Below are positions 1 to 6,657 of a DNA stretch of 6,899 nucleotides, piece after piece; positions within the stretch are counted from its first letter, which is position 1, and each line of letters starts with the position of its first letter. The notes under the pieces are model-generated. The model had not been told where the DNA came from. It made no database searches and saw only the letters and a list, made by a program, of their open reading frames with translations. This DNA comes from Bacteroidales bacterium (GTDB lineage Bacteria > Bacteroidota > Bacteroidia > Bacteroidales > Muribaculaceae): the NCBI GenBank assembly GCA_004557565.1, contig SFGS01000090.1, positions 1-6,899 of the forward strand, given 5' to 3'. The translations under genes were made by a program, and so were the position numbers.

Positions 1-43
1 TTCGCTCCATTACATCTTTTCTGCATACCTGCCTACACACATC

Positions 44-61
44 AAATTCCTAACGGAATTT
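44..61. repeat. Short perfect inverted repeat
   Basis: A 7-bp perfect stem (AAATTCC at 44-50 against GGAATTT at 55-61) encloses a TAAC tetraloop. On the plus strand it is followed about ten bases later by a run of five T (71-75), so it could be a weak terminator for a gene entering from the left, but the spacing is too long for a standard intrinsic terminator. No coding region is visible in bases 1-100. A chance palindrome in AT-rich DNA cannot be excluded. Confidence 0.3.
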
Positions 62-100
62 CATCGCATCTTTTTCGGGACAACATGTATATCATTTCCA

Positions 101-141
101 AAAAAAATAGCACCTATTGGATTTGGGGTCCAATAGGTGCT
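101..141 (-). terminator. Intrinsic (Rho-independent) terminator of the minus-strand secreted-protein gene
   Basis: A 13-bp perfect stem (109-121 paired with 129-141, core GCACCTATTGG/CCAATAGGTGC) has a 7-nt loop. Read on the minus strand it is followed after one base by seven T (complement of the A run at 101-107), the classic intrinsic terminator layout. It lies about 240 bases past the stop codon of the 993-residue gene, so that gene has a long 3' untranslated region. On the plus strand the stem is followed by a T-rich but interrupted tract, so it might also act weakly in that direction. Confidence 0.85.
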
Positions 142-180
142 TGATTATTTTGTAGCGCACTCGCAAGCAGTTCTGTTGAG

Positions 181-344
181 AGTGGGATTTAACGCCCACT
201 ATTGCAATCCTGTGAGATCTGTGGGATCTGTGTGAGCCACAATCCACCAAGTTGGGATTCTGTGGGATTTAACACCCACTAAAGCAATCCTGTGGGATCT
301 GTGGGATCTGTGTGAGCCACAACCACAGTTCTGTGTGAGCCACA
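181..344. repeat. 80-bp-period direct repeat with internal 9-mers and a hairpin
   Basis: Bases 181-240 and 261-320 align without gaps at an exact 80-bp offset with five mismatches in 60. A third, partial copy shares only CTGTGTGAGCCACA (331-344). Each full copy starts with a small stem-loop: GTGGG pairs with CCCAC around an 8-base loop containing ATTTAAC (182-199 and 262-279; six pairs in the first copy). Each then carries imperfect 9-mers of the type TGTGGGATC repeated three times, and ends in GTGTGAGCCAC. There is no open reading frame through it. It lies in the 3' untranslated region of the minus-strand gene, between its stop codon and its terminator. It looks like a dispersed intergenic repeat of Bacteroidales type, but I cannot name a described family. 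It is not a CRISPR: there are no short uniform repeats with unique spacers. Confidence 0.75.
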
Positions 345-379
345 GCCACAGTCCTCAAACGCATGCGAGGCGTGGGGAA

Positions 380-3361
380 TTAGCGGAGCACTTTTGCAGC
401 GCTTGAAGTGCCGTCGGTGTAGGTGGTCACCATGATGTTTACGCCATCGAATGGTTGAGCCGATTCCACACCCATCATGTTGAAGTAACTTACGCCCTTC
501 ACTTCCTTAGCGCTGTTCACGTCGTTCACGCCAGTAGCAACCTTGTCTGCGTCCAAGTCGAGTGGATATACCACAAATTTGGTGCTTGCGTCAGATGTAG
601 ATTTTGCATCGGTTGTAGGCACTGCCACTTCTTTCACAAGTGCTTCAAATGAGTACACGTTGCCAGAAGTCAATTTAGGATTATCTACAGAGTTCAATGA
701 ATAGTCAACGTTGAAGGCTGCCTTGAATCCTTGTACGTTGATAGAACCATTATTACTTGGGAGGTAGAATGCACCGTCGGTGCCGTTGTAAACTGCCCAA
801 ACCACCTTTGCATATTCGTTGGCCTTAGGAGTAGCGAAGTAGTAACTGCTGGTGTATGCTGGGTTGTTGCCCTTCACGCTGCTTTCGCCCATAAAGTTGA
901 GTGCGCAGTAGGTGTTAGGAGCGAAATCTGTTGCTTCGCCAGCCAGCACATTGGTTGCTTCCATAGCCACGTTGAACTTTTCAGTAAGGCTACCAGTGAT
1001 TGAGGTAACGATACTCTTCTCGTTCACTTGGTTGTAGAGTTCGACTGGCAGACTCACGAGCATCCAGTTGTTTTGAGCGTATTCCTCTTGCTTGTTGCCG
1101 TTGATGTTGAAGAACTTGTCGTTAGCAGCAGGGGTGCTGAAGTTTCTCACAGCCTTGGCTGCGTCCTTCACCACGATGTAGTTCTTGCCAGCTTTTTGGA
1201 ACTTTTTAGCCACCACCATTTCATCGTTAACGGTGTATTCCTTGCCTTCTGTGCCATTTTCTGCAAGTTCAGCCAATGTAGAGGCGTTCATCAAGATAAT
1301 TGAGTCAAGGAAGAGGCGCTTACCACTGAAAGTGAATGTTGTGGCAGAAGTCAATCCTGTAATCTTTTCTGTAAAGGTTGTCCATTTAGCGTTGGTGGCA
1401 GTGAATAATTTTGAAGTGGTTCCATCTGCAAATGTGCCACCATTATTGATAGTGACAGTAAGCGTGTTGACTTTACTATCGTCCCATCCTGCAATATCGA
1501 ATGAAATTGCGTTATAGTTGGTGCCTGCCACAACAGGTGAAGTAAGGCTGCCATTATTACTCTTAGTACCCACTCTTACACAAGAGTTAGCTGCATAAAC
1601 TGTGGCATCGTACACCCAACCTCCACAATCAAAGTTGTCGTCGCTGAGTGTTCCTGAACCTTCTGAGAAGTTGTTATCTCTACCGCCTTGGGTATTACAG
1701 CCGCTAAAGTTTTCTTCAGCGAAAGTAGAAGCCTTGATTGTAATGACAGACTCAGCTGTTGCTTTTCTCAACTCGTCATCAATCGCGTATGCTTTAACAG
1801 TTGTGGTAGTAGCCACTTCAAATGGTGCAGTATATTCTGCGCCTTCTTTGGGGTTTGAACCGTCTGTCGTGTAATAGATAGCAACATTACCTACAGCATT
1901 GTTTGCTTCAATTGTTACTGTTTGAGCAGAAGTATAGGTTCCTGTAGCAGGAGTGATTGTTAATTTTAAAGGTTTTGCCGACACTGTAACAGTGTATTCT
2001 GCAACGCCATCTTTTCCACCATATGCTGCCCAAGCAATAACGGTTACAGAACCTGTAGTATTGAAAACAGCAGGGTTGAATGTCCAAGTTGCATCAGCTG
2101 TAACATCAGCAGTTGACTTATCGTCGTAAGTAGCAGTTACGGTCAAGCCTTCAGGGTTGAATGACTCACCAGTTTCATAAGCCACCTTAGCAGGTTCGCC
2201 AGTGATTGCGATAGAAGTCAAGGTTTTGGCAGGAGCCGCCTTTTCGTAAGTGATTTCAACATTTTTAATCTTGCAAGTTCCGGCAAAATAAAATTCAACA
2301 GAGCTTACATTGCCCGACCAAATCTTTGGTGCGCCCATATTGCCAGCCGACGCATTTAAAGTACTGGATTGCCATGTTGTACCTACAAATTCAATTTTTT
2401 TGAGCACATAACCTTCTGGAGCATTGACCGTCATTATGTATGAGCTATATGTGCGAGTTTCATTATCATCAACATAGGCATTGGTTGAATTGACGTTGCC
2501 AAGAGAAATGCTAATGCCGTTTTGCTGTCCTTGCAATTTGAGTTTCTCTTTCTCAACATTGAAACTTCCGTTATGGTTAGTTGCCCAAAACCAGTTGTTG
2601 AGAGGGATTGTGTATTCACCAGCGGCAATGCTATTATCCACAACTCGTAAAGTGTAAGTGGCAGAAGAACTTGCATAAGTGTCGTCGCCAGCATAAGCGG
2701 CCTTAATGGTAGTCTGGCCACAAGCCACCAGTGTGATTTCACCAGTGGCTTCGTTTACAGTAGCCACGTCGGCATTGCTTGATGTATAGGTGATTCCTGT
2801 AATACTTGCAGGGTCTTTTGTCAAAGTAGGGAATTCCTTTACCTCGCTTGTCAAGTCCACAGTTGCAGTTGGAGCAGACCAAGAGAGTGTTGTTGGAGTT
2901 TTGCCTGGTCCATCTTCGTAATATACTGTTATTTGGCTGAAGTATACAGCGTTTGATGGAGTCGTCATAGAAAAAAACGTGTATCCTTTTCCTGAAAAAT
3001 CAAACTCCATAGTCCCACTTGTTTCCGGAGAGGCTATTGCATTTGTGGGTTTCTCATTAGAACCACCAAAAACTTTGATTGCACGAGCTGTACCTGTTTG
3101 CTTAAACACAACACGAGTGATTTTGCCAGGAATAGCACTTTTATTGTAAAGAGAATTTTGGGTTGACTTTTTTGCTTGAATGTTGTTGTTTTTCATCCAT
3201 TGGTTAAAACCAAAAGTGATTCCATCAACATTAAACGTTTTGTCTGAGTATGACCCTGTGACACCAGAGTTAGCAGTGTTTATTACAATGCTTTTTTCTG
3301 CTGCCCAGGAGGTGGCGGTGGCTAATATAGCCACGATTAATAATGTAAAAATTTTCCTCAT
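380..3361 (-). CDS. Large secreted multidomain protein (Ig-like domains, CHB_HEX_C-type domain, C-terminal sorting-like tail)
   Basis: This 993-residue protein starts with a clear signal peptide (positive MRK, hydrophobic core at about 5-17, SWA-A cleavage near residue 20/21). Reading the chain suggests these modules: a beta-sandwich at 22-150; a Big_2-like bacterial Ig domain at about 157-241 (SSNADVATVN, then a GTTTI-like strand and an AGDDTY turn); a second sandwich at 244-373 that resembles the first; a Big_3-type Ig domain at 380-460 (GEPAKVAYETGESFNPEGL); a chitobiase/hexosaminidase C-terminal-type domain at 467-543 (YYTTDGSNP); a jelly-roll-like segment at 546-690 ending in RLFLDSIIL; then a region of unclear fold at 693-935. 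The end (957-993), with YFNMMG, GVNIMVTTYTDGT and a basic last residue, resembles the tails of type IX-secreted or other surface proteins of Bacteroidales. No catalytic domain is recognisable. The likely role is surface adhesion, glycan contact or scaffold. It stands alone, divergent from the next gene, with its own promoter and terminator. Its base composition is visibly more AT-rich than the genes to the right. Confidence 0.85.
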   Translation of the reverse strand: MRKIFTLLIVAILATATSWAAEKSIVINTANSGVTGSYSDKTFNVDGITFGFNQWMKNNNIQAKKSTQNSLYNKSAIPGKITRVVFKQTGTARAIKVFGGSNEKPTNAIASPETSGTMEFDFSGKGYTFFSMTTPSNAVYFSQITVYYEDGPGKTPTTLSWSAPTATVDLTSEVKEFPTLTKDPASITGITYTSSNADVATVNEATGEITLVACGQTTIKAAYAGDDTYASSSATYTLRVVDNSIAAGEYTIPLNNWFWATNHNGSFNVEKEKLKLQGQQNGISISLGNVNSTNAYVDDNETRTYSSYIMTVNAPEGYVLKKIEFVGTTWQSSTLNASAGNMGAPKIWSGNVSSVEFYFAGTCKIKNVEITYEKAAPAKTLTSIAITGEPAKVAYETGESFNPEGLTVTATYDDKSTADVTADATWTFNPAVFNTTGSVTVIAWAAYGGKDGVAEYTVTVSAKPLKLTITPATGTYTSAQTVTIEANNAVGNVAIYYTTDGSNPKEGAEYTAPFEVATTTTVKAYAIDDELRKATAESVITIKASTFAEENFSGCNTQGGRDNNFSEGSGTLSDDNFDCGGWVYDATVYAANSCVRVGTKSNNGSLTSPVVAGTNYNAISFDIAGWDDSKVNTLTVTINNGGTFADGTTSKLFTATNAKWTTFTEKITGLTSATTFTFSGKRLFLDSIILMNASTLAELAENGTEGKEYTVNDEMVVAKKFQKAGKNYIVVKDAAKAVRNFSTPAANDKFFNINGNKQEEYAQNNWMLVSLPVELYNQVNEKSIVTSITGSLTEKFNVAMEATNVLAGEATDFAPNTYCALNFMGESSVKGNNPAYTSSYYFATPKANEYAKVVWAVYNGTDGAFYLPSNNGSINVQGFKAAFNVDYSLNSVDNPKLTSGNVYSFEALVKEVAVPTTDAKSTSDASTKFVVYPLDLDADKVATGVNDVNSAKEVKGVSYFNMMGVESAQPFDGVNIMVTTYTDGTSSAAKVLR

Positions 3362-3436
3362 AACGAAGATTGTTTAAAGAGTTATTTATATATCCGAATT
3401 GTCCCTAAGTAGTAATGGTATAGCCAAAGCTACGCA

Positions 3437-3444
3437 CAAAGTTA
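3437..3444 (-). promoter_or_regulatory. Bacteroidetes-type -7 box for the secreted-protein gene
   Basis: On the minus strand this reads TAACTTTG, an exact match to the Bacteroidetes -7 consensus TAnnTTTG. It sits 76 bases ahead of the ATG at 3361, which implies a leader of roughly 70 bases. The matching -33 element (TTTG about 19-21 bases upstream) is poor; the bases there read around CTGG. No Shine-Dalgarno sequence precedes the start codon, as usual in this phylum. The call rests on one short motif. Confidence 0.5.
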
Positions 3445-3539
3445 GGCATTATTTCCTTAACCACCAGTATATTTAACAAAAAAATGACTCAAATTCATAA
3501 AAAATCATAAAACAGCAAATTCTTCTGAGTTGGAACGAA

Positions 3540-3655
3540 TTAGCATGAAGATTGTGCTGGAGCCCGGCATTTGAGCGCGCATCGGCGTTGGAAGAGGTTT
3601 GAGGCACGCCAACGCGAGGTGGAAGGATAAGGAAAAATGGCGGTAAAGGTGGTAA
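3540..3655. other. GC-rich island with inverted repeat in the divergent intergenic region
   Basis: Between the AT-rich promoter zones of the two divergent genes lies a GC-rich, purine-rich stretch of about 115 bases with no usable reading frame. It holds an inverted repeat, GCGTTGG (3585-3591) against CCAACGC (3609-3615), with a 17-base loop. An overlapping alternative pairing is GGCGT (3584-3588) with ACGCC (3606-3610). The island could be a gene remnant, a dispersed repeat, a regulator-binding or structured element, or nothing functional. Apart from this and the two promoter boxes I see nothing else in 3362-3733. Confidence 0.35.
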
Positions 3656-3703
3656 AAAAAACGTAATTAGGGGATAAAGCGTACACTTTTAGCAAAATTT
3701 CTG

Positions 3704-3711
3704 TAACTTCG
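3704..3711 (+). promoter_or_regulatory. Probable -7 box for the DUF2851 gene
   Basis: TAACTTCG matches the Bacteroidetes consensus TAnnTTTG at all but one position and is preceded by an AT-rich stretch. It lies only 22 bases ahead of the start codon at 3734, so the leader would be short, about 15 bases. A convincing -33 TTTG is not visible at the usual distance. The call is weaker than that for the divergent gene. Confidence 0.4.
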
Positions 3712-3733
3712 CAATTTAATAGCAGTTTTTTCG

Positions 3734-5017
3734 ATGGAGAAATTAATGCAATATGTGTGGAAACATCGCCTGTGGCGGTCGGAGGATATGGTCACCAACA
3801 CCGGGAAAAAGGTGAGGGTGGTGGATCCCGGGCTGCTCAACACCGACGCTGGTCCCGATTTCTTCAACGCGAAAATCGAGATTGACGGCCACATGTGGGT
3901 GGGCAACGTGGAAATGCACTACCGCGCCACCGACTGGAAGCGTCATCACCACGACAGCGACAAGGCTTACGACAGCGTGATTCTGCACGTGGTGGCGAAG
4001 GACGATGCGCCTGTGCGTCGCACCAATGGCGAGTTGATTCCGCAGCTGGTGCTGGAGGTGTCGCCACAGTTCAATGCCGACTACGCTTCGCTCGTGGGTG
4101 CCACCATCGAGGTGCCTTGCGCCACAAAAATCAAGCAGGTGCCACACCTCACCATCGTGGAATGGGTGGAGGGCTTGGCGTTTGAGCGGCTGCACGGAAA
4201 GGTGGAACGCATTCACCAGTTGCTCGACAGCTTCAACGGCAGTTGGGAAGACGTGTGCTATGTGACGCTCGCCCGCAACTTCGGTTTCGGCATCAACAAC
4301 GACGCGTTTGAGCGGCTGGCTCGTCGCACTCCACTTCGCCTGCTTGGCAAGCACAGCGATTCGGTGCTGCAAATCGAGGCGCTGCTTTTCGGCCAGGCTG
4401 GTATGCTCGATGCCCAAAAGCCGGGAATGGACAGCTACTACAACCAACTCTGCACCGAATACGCCTTCCTCTCCAACAAATTCCAACTCACCCCTATGGA
4501 GAAGGAATCGTGGAAACTGTTCCGCATTCGTCCGCAGAATTTCCCCTATCGGCGCATCGCCATGCTGGCGCAGTTTATCGAGGGCGGATTCAGAATGATG
4601 AACCGCATTCTTGAGGCCGAGGGCGAAAAGGAGATGCGCGCCCTATTTGAGGTGGAGTTGAGCGGCTATTGGATCAAGCACTACACCTTTGGCAAGCCCA
4701 ACGAGCGCGCCACCGCCACTTTGAGCCGCAGCTCTATCGACATCATTCTCATCAACACGGTGGCTCCGCTGCTCTACGCTTACGGCGAACTCACGGGCAA
4801 CTACGAGATGACCGACAAGGCCATCAAACTGCTGGAGGATTTGCGTGCTGAGAGCAATTCCATCGTGTCGCACTTCGTGGCTTACGGCATCGACTGCCCC
4901 GACGCGCTCACCTCGCAGGCACTGGTGCAACTGAAGCGTGAATACTGCGACGCGCGCAAGTGCATCTACTGCAAAATCGGCCACCACCTGCTGAGCAAGG
5001 CGGCTCGTGGCGAATAG
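3734..5017 (+). CDS. DUF2851 family protein (possible nuclease-like fold with C-terminal cysteine cluster)
   Basis: This is a 427-residue, predicted cytoplasmic protein with no signal peptide or membrane segment. I assign it to DUF2851, a Bacteroidetes-rich family of unknown function, from the N-terminal signature: LNTDAGPDFFNAKI (36-48), then GNVEMH (57-62), DW (67-68), HHHDSDKAYD (71-80) and VILHVV (82-87). The C-terminus carries a cysteine cluster, C405-x4-C410-x2-C413 followed by HH (417-418). A further cysteine follows a proline at 129 (VPC). The length is in line with what I recall for the family. The spacing of D42, E60 and H62 invites comparison with PD-(D/E)xK-type nucleases, but that is inference and the usual lysine is a histidine here. 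The start at 3734 is chosen because it directly precedes the conserved N-terminal segment and lies just after a promoter-like box. The gene is GC-rich with strong codon bias, which creates long empty shadow frames, including one of 247 codons on the other strand. The PCMD gene follows 64 bp downstream. Confidence 0.85.
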   Translation: MEKLMQYVWKHRLWRSEDMVTNTGKKVRVVDPGLLNTDAGPDFFNAKIEIDGHMWVGNVEMHYRATDWKRHHHDSDKAYDSVILHVVAKDDAPVRRTNGELIPQLVLEVSPQFNADYASLVGATIEVPCATKIKQVPHLTIVEWVEGLAFERLHGKVERIHQLLDSFNGSWEDVCYVTLARNFGFGINNDAFERLARRTPLRLLGKHSDSVLQIEALLFGQAGMLDAQKPGMDSYYNQLCTEYAFLSNKFQLTPMEKESWKLFRIRPQNFPYRRIAMLAQFIEGGFRMMNRILEAEGEKEMRALFEVELSGYWIKHYTFGKPNERATATLSRSSIDIILINTVAPLLYAYGELTGNYEMTDKAIKLLEDLRAESNSIVSHFVAYGIDCPDALTSQALVQLKREYCDARKCIYCKIGHHLLSKAARGE

Positions 5018-5081
5018 CGACAGAAACATAAGAAAAACAACAACATTATTATAACATTACAGACTAAACTTTACAAAGACA

Positions 5082-6035
5082 ATGAAAAAGTTCACACTTA
5101 TTATGGCACTGACAGCCTTTTTGGCTTTCGGTGTGAAAGCAGAAAAAGTGGAGCCAATCAAGTTTGGCAATTTTGAAAACTGGGTCACTCGCGTGATTAA
5201 GGAATCGGGCGTGATTGGCGGCGAAACTAAAAAGGTGTATGAAATTGCGCCCAACGCCACCATCAACGGAGCCAAGGCTTACCACAATATGGGCGGCTCG
5301 CAATGGGCCACCAGCAATGTAATGGCAAAAGTGATGGGCGTGGTGAAAACGAGCAACGCCGTTTTCCCCGACAAGCACGGCGCTGGCCGTTGCGCTAAAC
5401 TCACCACCCTTCTTGAGCATGTGAAGGCAGTGGGCATCATCAACATGGACGTGCTGGTGTCGGGCACCATCTTCTTGGGCAAGATGGTGGAACCTGTGAG
5501 CAGCACCAAGAACCCTTACAGCAAGATGGAGATGGGCGTGCCTTACACCCACACCCCTAAATTCCTCCAATTCGACTACCGCCTTGTGGCACCTGCTGGC
5601 GCTCCTATCTATTCAAGCGGTTTCGGCAGCAAAAAGAAACTCAGCGGCCGCGACAATGCGGAAGTGTTTGTGCTGCTCCAACGCCGTTGGGAAGATGCTA
5701 AGGGCAACATCCACGCCGAGCGTGTGGGCACCGGACGTGAGCGTTTCGGCAAGACCACTATGGGCTGGGTGAACAAGCACCGCATTCCCATCTGGTATGG
5801 CGACATTCGTCATCATGCTGGCTACAAGTCGTTCATGGGCTTGATTCCAAAGGAAAAGAGCTACTACGCACGCAATTCCAAGGGCAAAATGAAACCCGTG
5901 ATTGAAGAAAAATGGGCGCCAGTAGGCACTAAGCCAACCCATGTGCTGGTGATGCTCTCAAGCGGCTGCGGCACCGCCTACACAGGCACCGTGGGCATGA
6001 CCCTCTGGGTTGACAACGTGGCATTCGTGCATTAA
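5082..6035 (+). CDS. Exported PCMD-domain protein (putative carbohydrate metabolism domain)
   Basis: This 317-residue protein has a type I signal peptide (MKK, hydrophobic core at 4-18, cleavage after VKA at residue 20, with no lipobox cysteine), so it is exported to the periplasm or beyond. The mature part fits the PCMD family of Bacteroidetes: an opening FGNFENW (28-34), a WATSN segment (75-79), a GAGRCAKLTT strand (100-109) that aligns with the family's G-x-x-A-x-L-x-T strand, FLQFDYRL (161-168), NAEVFVLLQRRW (192-203), and the closing GTVGMTLWVDNVAFVH (302-317), which is the most diagnostic part. The fold is expected to be a lectin-like beta-sandwich; the carbohydrate link is a family guess, not demonstrated. 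Only two cysteines are present (104 and 296), which could form a disulfide. The mature protein is rich in Lys, Arg and His. The gene follows the DUF2851 gene by 64 bp with no terminator between, so shared transcription is plausible. A hairpin follows its stop codon. Confidence 0.8.
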   Translation: MKKFTLIMALTAFLAFGVKAEKVEPIKFGNFENWVTRVIKESGVIGGETKKVYEIAPNATINGAKAYHNMGGSQWATSNVMAKVMGVVKTSNAVFPDKHGAGRCAKLTTLLEHVKAVGIINMDVLVSGTIFLGKMVEPVSSTKNPYSKMEMGVPYTHTPKFLQFDYRLVAPAGAPIYSSGFGSKKKLSGRDNAEVFVLLQRRWEDAKGNIHAERVGTGRERFGKTTMGWVNKHRIPIWYGDIRHHAGYKSFMGLIPKEKSYYARNSKGKMKPVIEEKWAPVGTKPTHVLVMLSSGCGTAYTGTVGMTLWVDNVAFVH

Positions 6036-6057
6036 TCCAAACAATTATATATCATAT

Positions 6058-6082
6058 AGGGGCGTAAGTGTTTTGCGCCCCT
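6058..6082 (+). terminator. Hairpin between the PCMD and lipoprotein genes (terminator or attenuator)
   Basis: A stem of ten pairs (AGGGGCG-type arm at 6058-6067 against the CGCCCCT-type arm ending at 6082, with one G-U pair) has a 5-nt loop and is very GC-rich at the base. It lies 22 bases after the PCMD stop codon and is followed by TCATTTTC, a broken T tract. It may end the PCMD transcript, but it also lies only 14 bases ahead of the lipoprotein ATG, so it could instead be a leader element or attenuator of that gene. The interrupted T tract makes full termination uncertain. Confidence 0.6.
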
Positions 6083-6096
6083 TCATTTTCAAAATT

Positions 6097-6654
6097 ATGA
6101 AACTGAAATTTATCGCTCCGTTGATGCTACTCGGCATAATGGCTGCGTGCCAAGGCGGAAAACAAGAAGCAAACTCCGAACAGTCCACCGAGACAGCCGA
6201 CACCACTTTGCTGGAAGTGAACGTCGGCTCAAAGGTGCCCGACGATTTTTATTTCGTGGAATATGTGAACCCACGCTTCGCATTCCATTGCGAATACCCT
6301 TCGTTTCTCGACAAGGGCGAGGCTCCAGCCAATGGCGACGGTCGCGTTTTCTCCAACAATGAGTTGGTAATCACCGTCTATGGCGAATACGACGAATTGG
6401 GCAACGCCGACATCAAGAAAGCCTTTGCTGCGGCAAAGAGCAAGACCGACACCCTGCAAACGCAAGCCGACAACTGGTATAAGATTTGCGGCAACGACAA
6501 CCACGGCAACACCTACTGCCGCAAAGTGGTGGAAGTGGACGGCGCATTCGCCACCGTGCTCGCCACCTATCCAACCCATTTCGCCAACTCCTACGCTCCC
6601 ATCGTCAACAAAGTGATGGACACCCTCTCTCCACTCACCCCCTCGGAAGAATAA
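6097..6654 (+). CDS. Small lipoprotein, PsbP/Mog1-like fold suspected
   Basis: This 185-residue protein starts with a lipoprotein signal (MKLKF, hydrophobic core at 5-15, MAAC with the lipidated cysteine at 18), followed by a Ser/Glu/Thr linker to about residue 37. The folded part (about 50-178) has the order YVNPRFAFHCEYPSFL (56-71), NGDGRVF (79-85), LVITVYGEYDE (90-100), a helix at 104-117, a WYKICG strand (127-132), a YCRKVVEVDG strand (140-149), and a closing segment with YPTHF and YAPIVNKVMDTL (158-177). This order, especially GDGR-V-F followed by a VYG strand, resembles small secreted proteins of the PsbP/Mog1-like sandwich type; the link is by pattern only. C131 and C141 could form a disulfide. 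The start at 6097 is preferred over the in-frame ATG at 6010, because that one overlaps the PCMD gene and buries the signal peptide behind 29 residues. A/T-rich bases precede it and there is no Shine-Dalgarno sequence. Function is unknown. Confidence 0.8.
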   Translation: MKLKFIAPLMLLGIMAACQGGKQEANSEQSTETADTTLLEVNVGSKVPDDFYFVEYVNPRFAFHCEYPSFLDKGEAPANGDGRVFSNNELVITVYGEYDELGNADIKKAFAAAKSKTDTLQTQADNWYKICGNDNHGNTYCRKVVEVDGAFATVLATYPTHFANSYAPIVNKVMDTLSPLTPSEE

Positions 6655-6657
6655 AAG

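Noticed and set aside
181..344. CRISPR array
   Set aside because: Only two full copies with 80-bp period, near-continuous similarity, no unique spacers of even length, and no cas genes nearby.
3743..4486. 247-codon open frame on the minus strand inside the DUF2851 gene
   Set aside because: It lies opposite a well-supported family match, its translation is Val/His/Ala-rich and low in complexity, and it has no signal, motif or promoter. It is a by-product of the GC-rich third positions of the real gene.
4643..5029. 128-codon minus-strand frame and several plus-strand shadow frames over the DUF2851 gene
   Set aside because: All are alternative frames of a gene with clear family signatures and show no independent features.
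5061..5081. Separate promoter for the PCMD gene
   Set aside because: TAAACTTTAC resembles TAnnTTTG only with a shifted spacing and no G, and no -33 element is seen; too weak to list.
6010..6096. Upstream in-frame ATG that would extend the lipoprotein by 29 residues
   Set aside because: It overlaps the PCMD gene, crosses the hairpin, and would bury the lipoprotein signal peptide. The start at 6097 gives a normal signal with a cysteine at residue 18.
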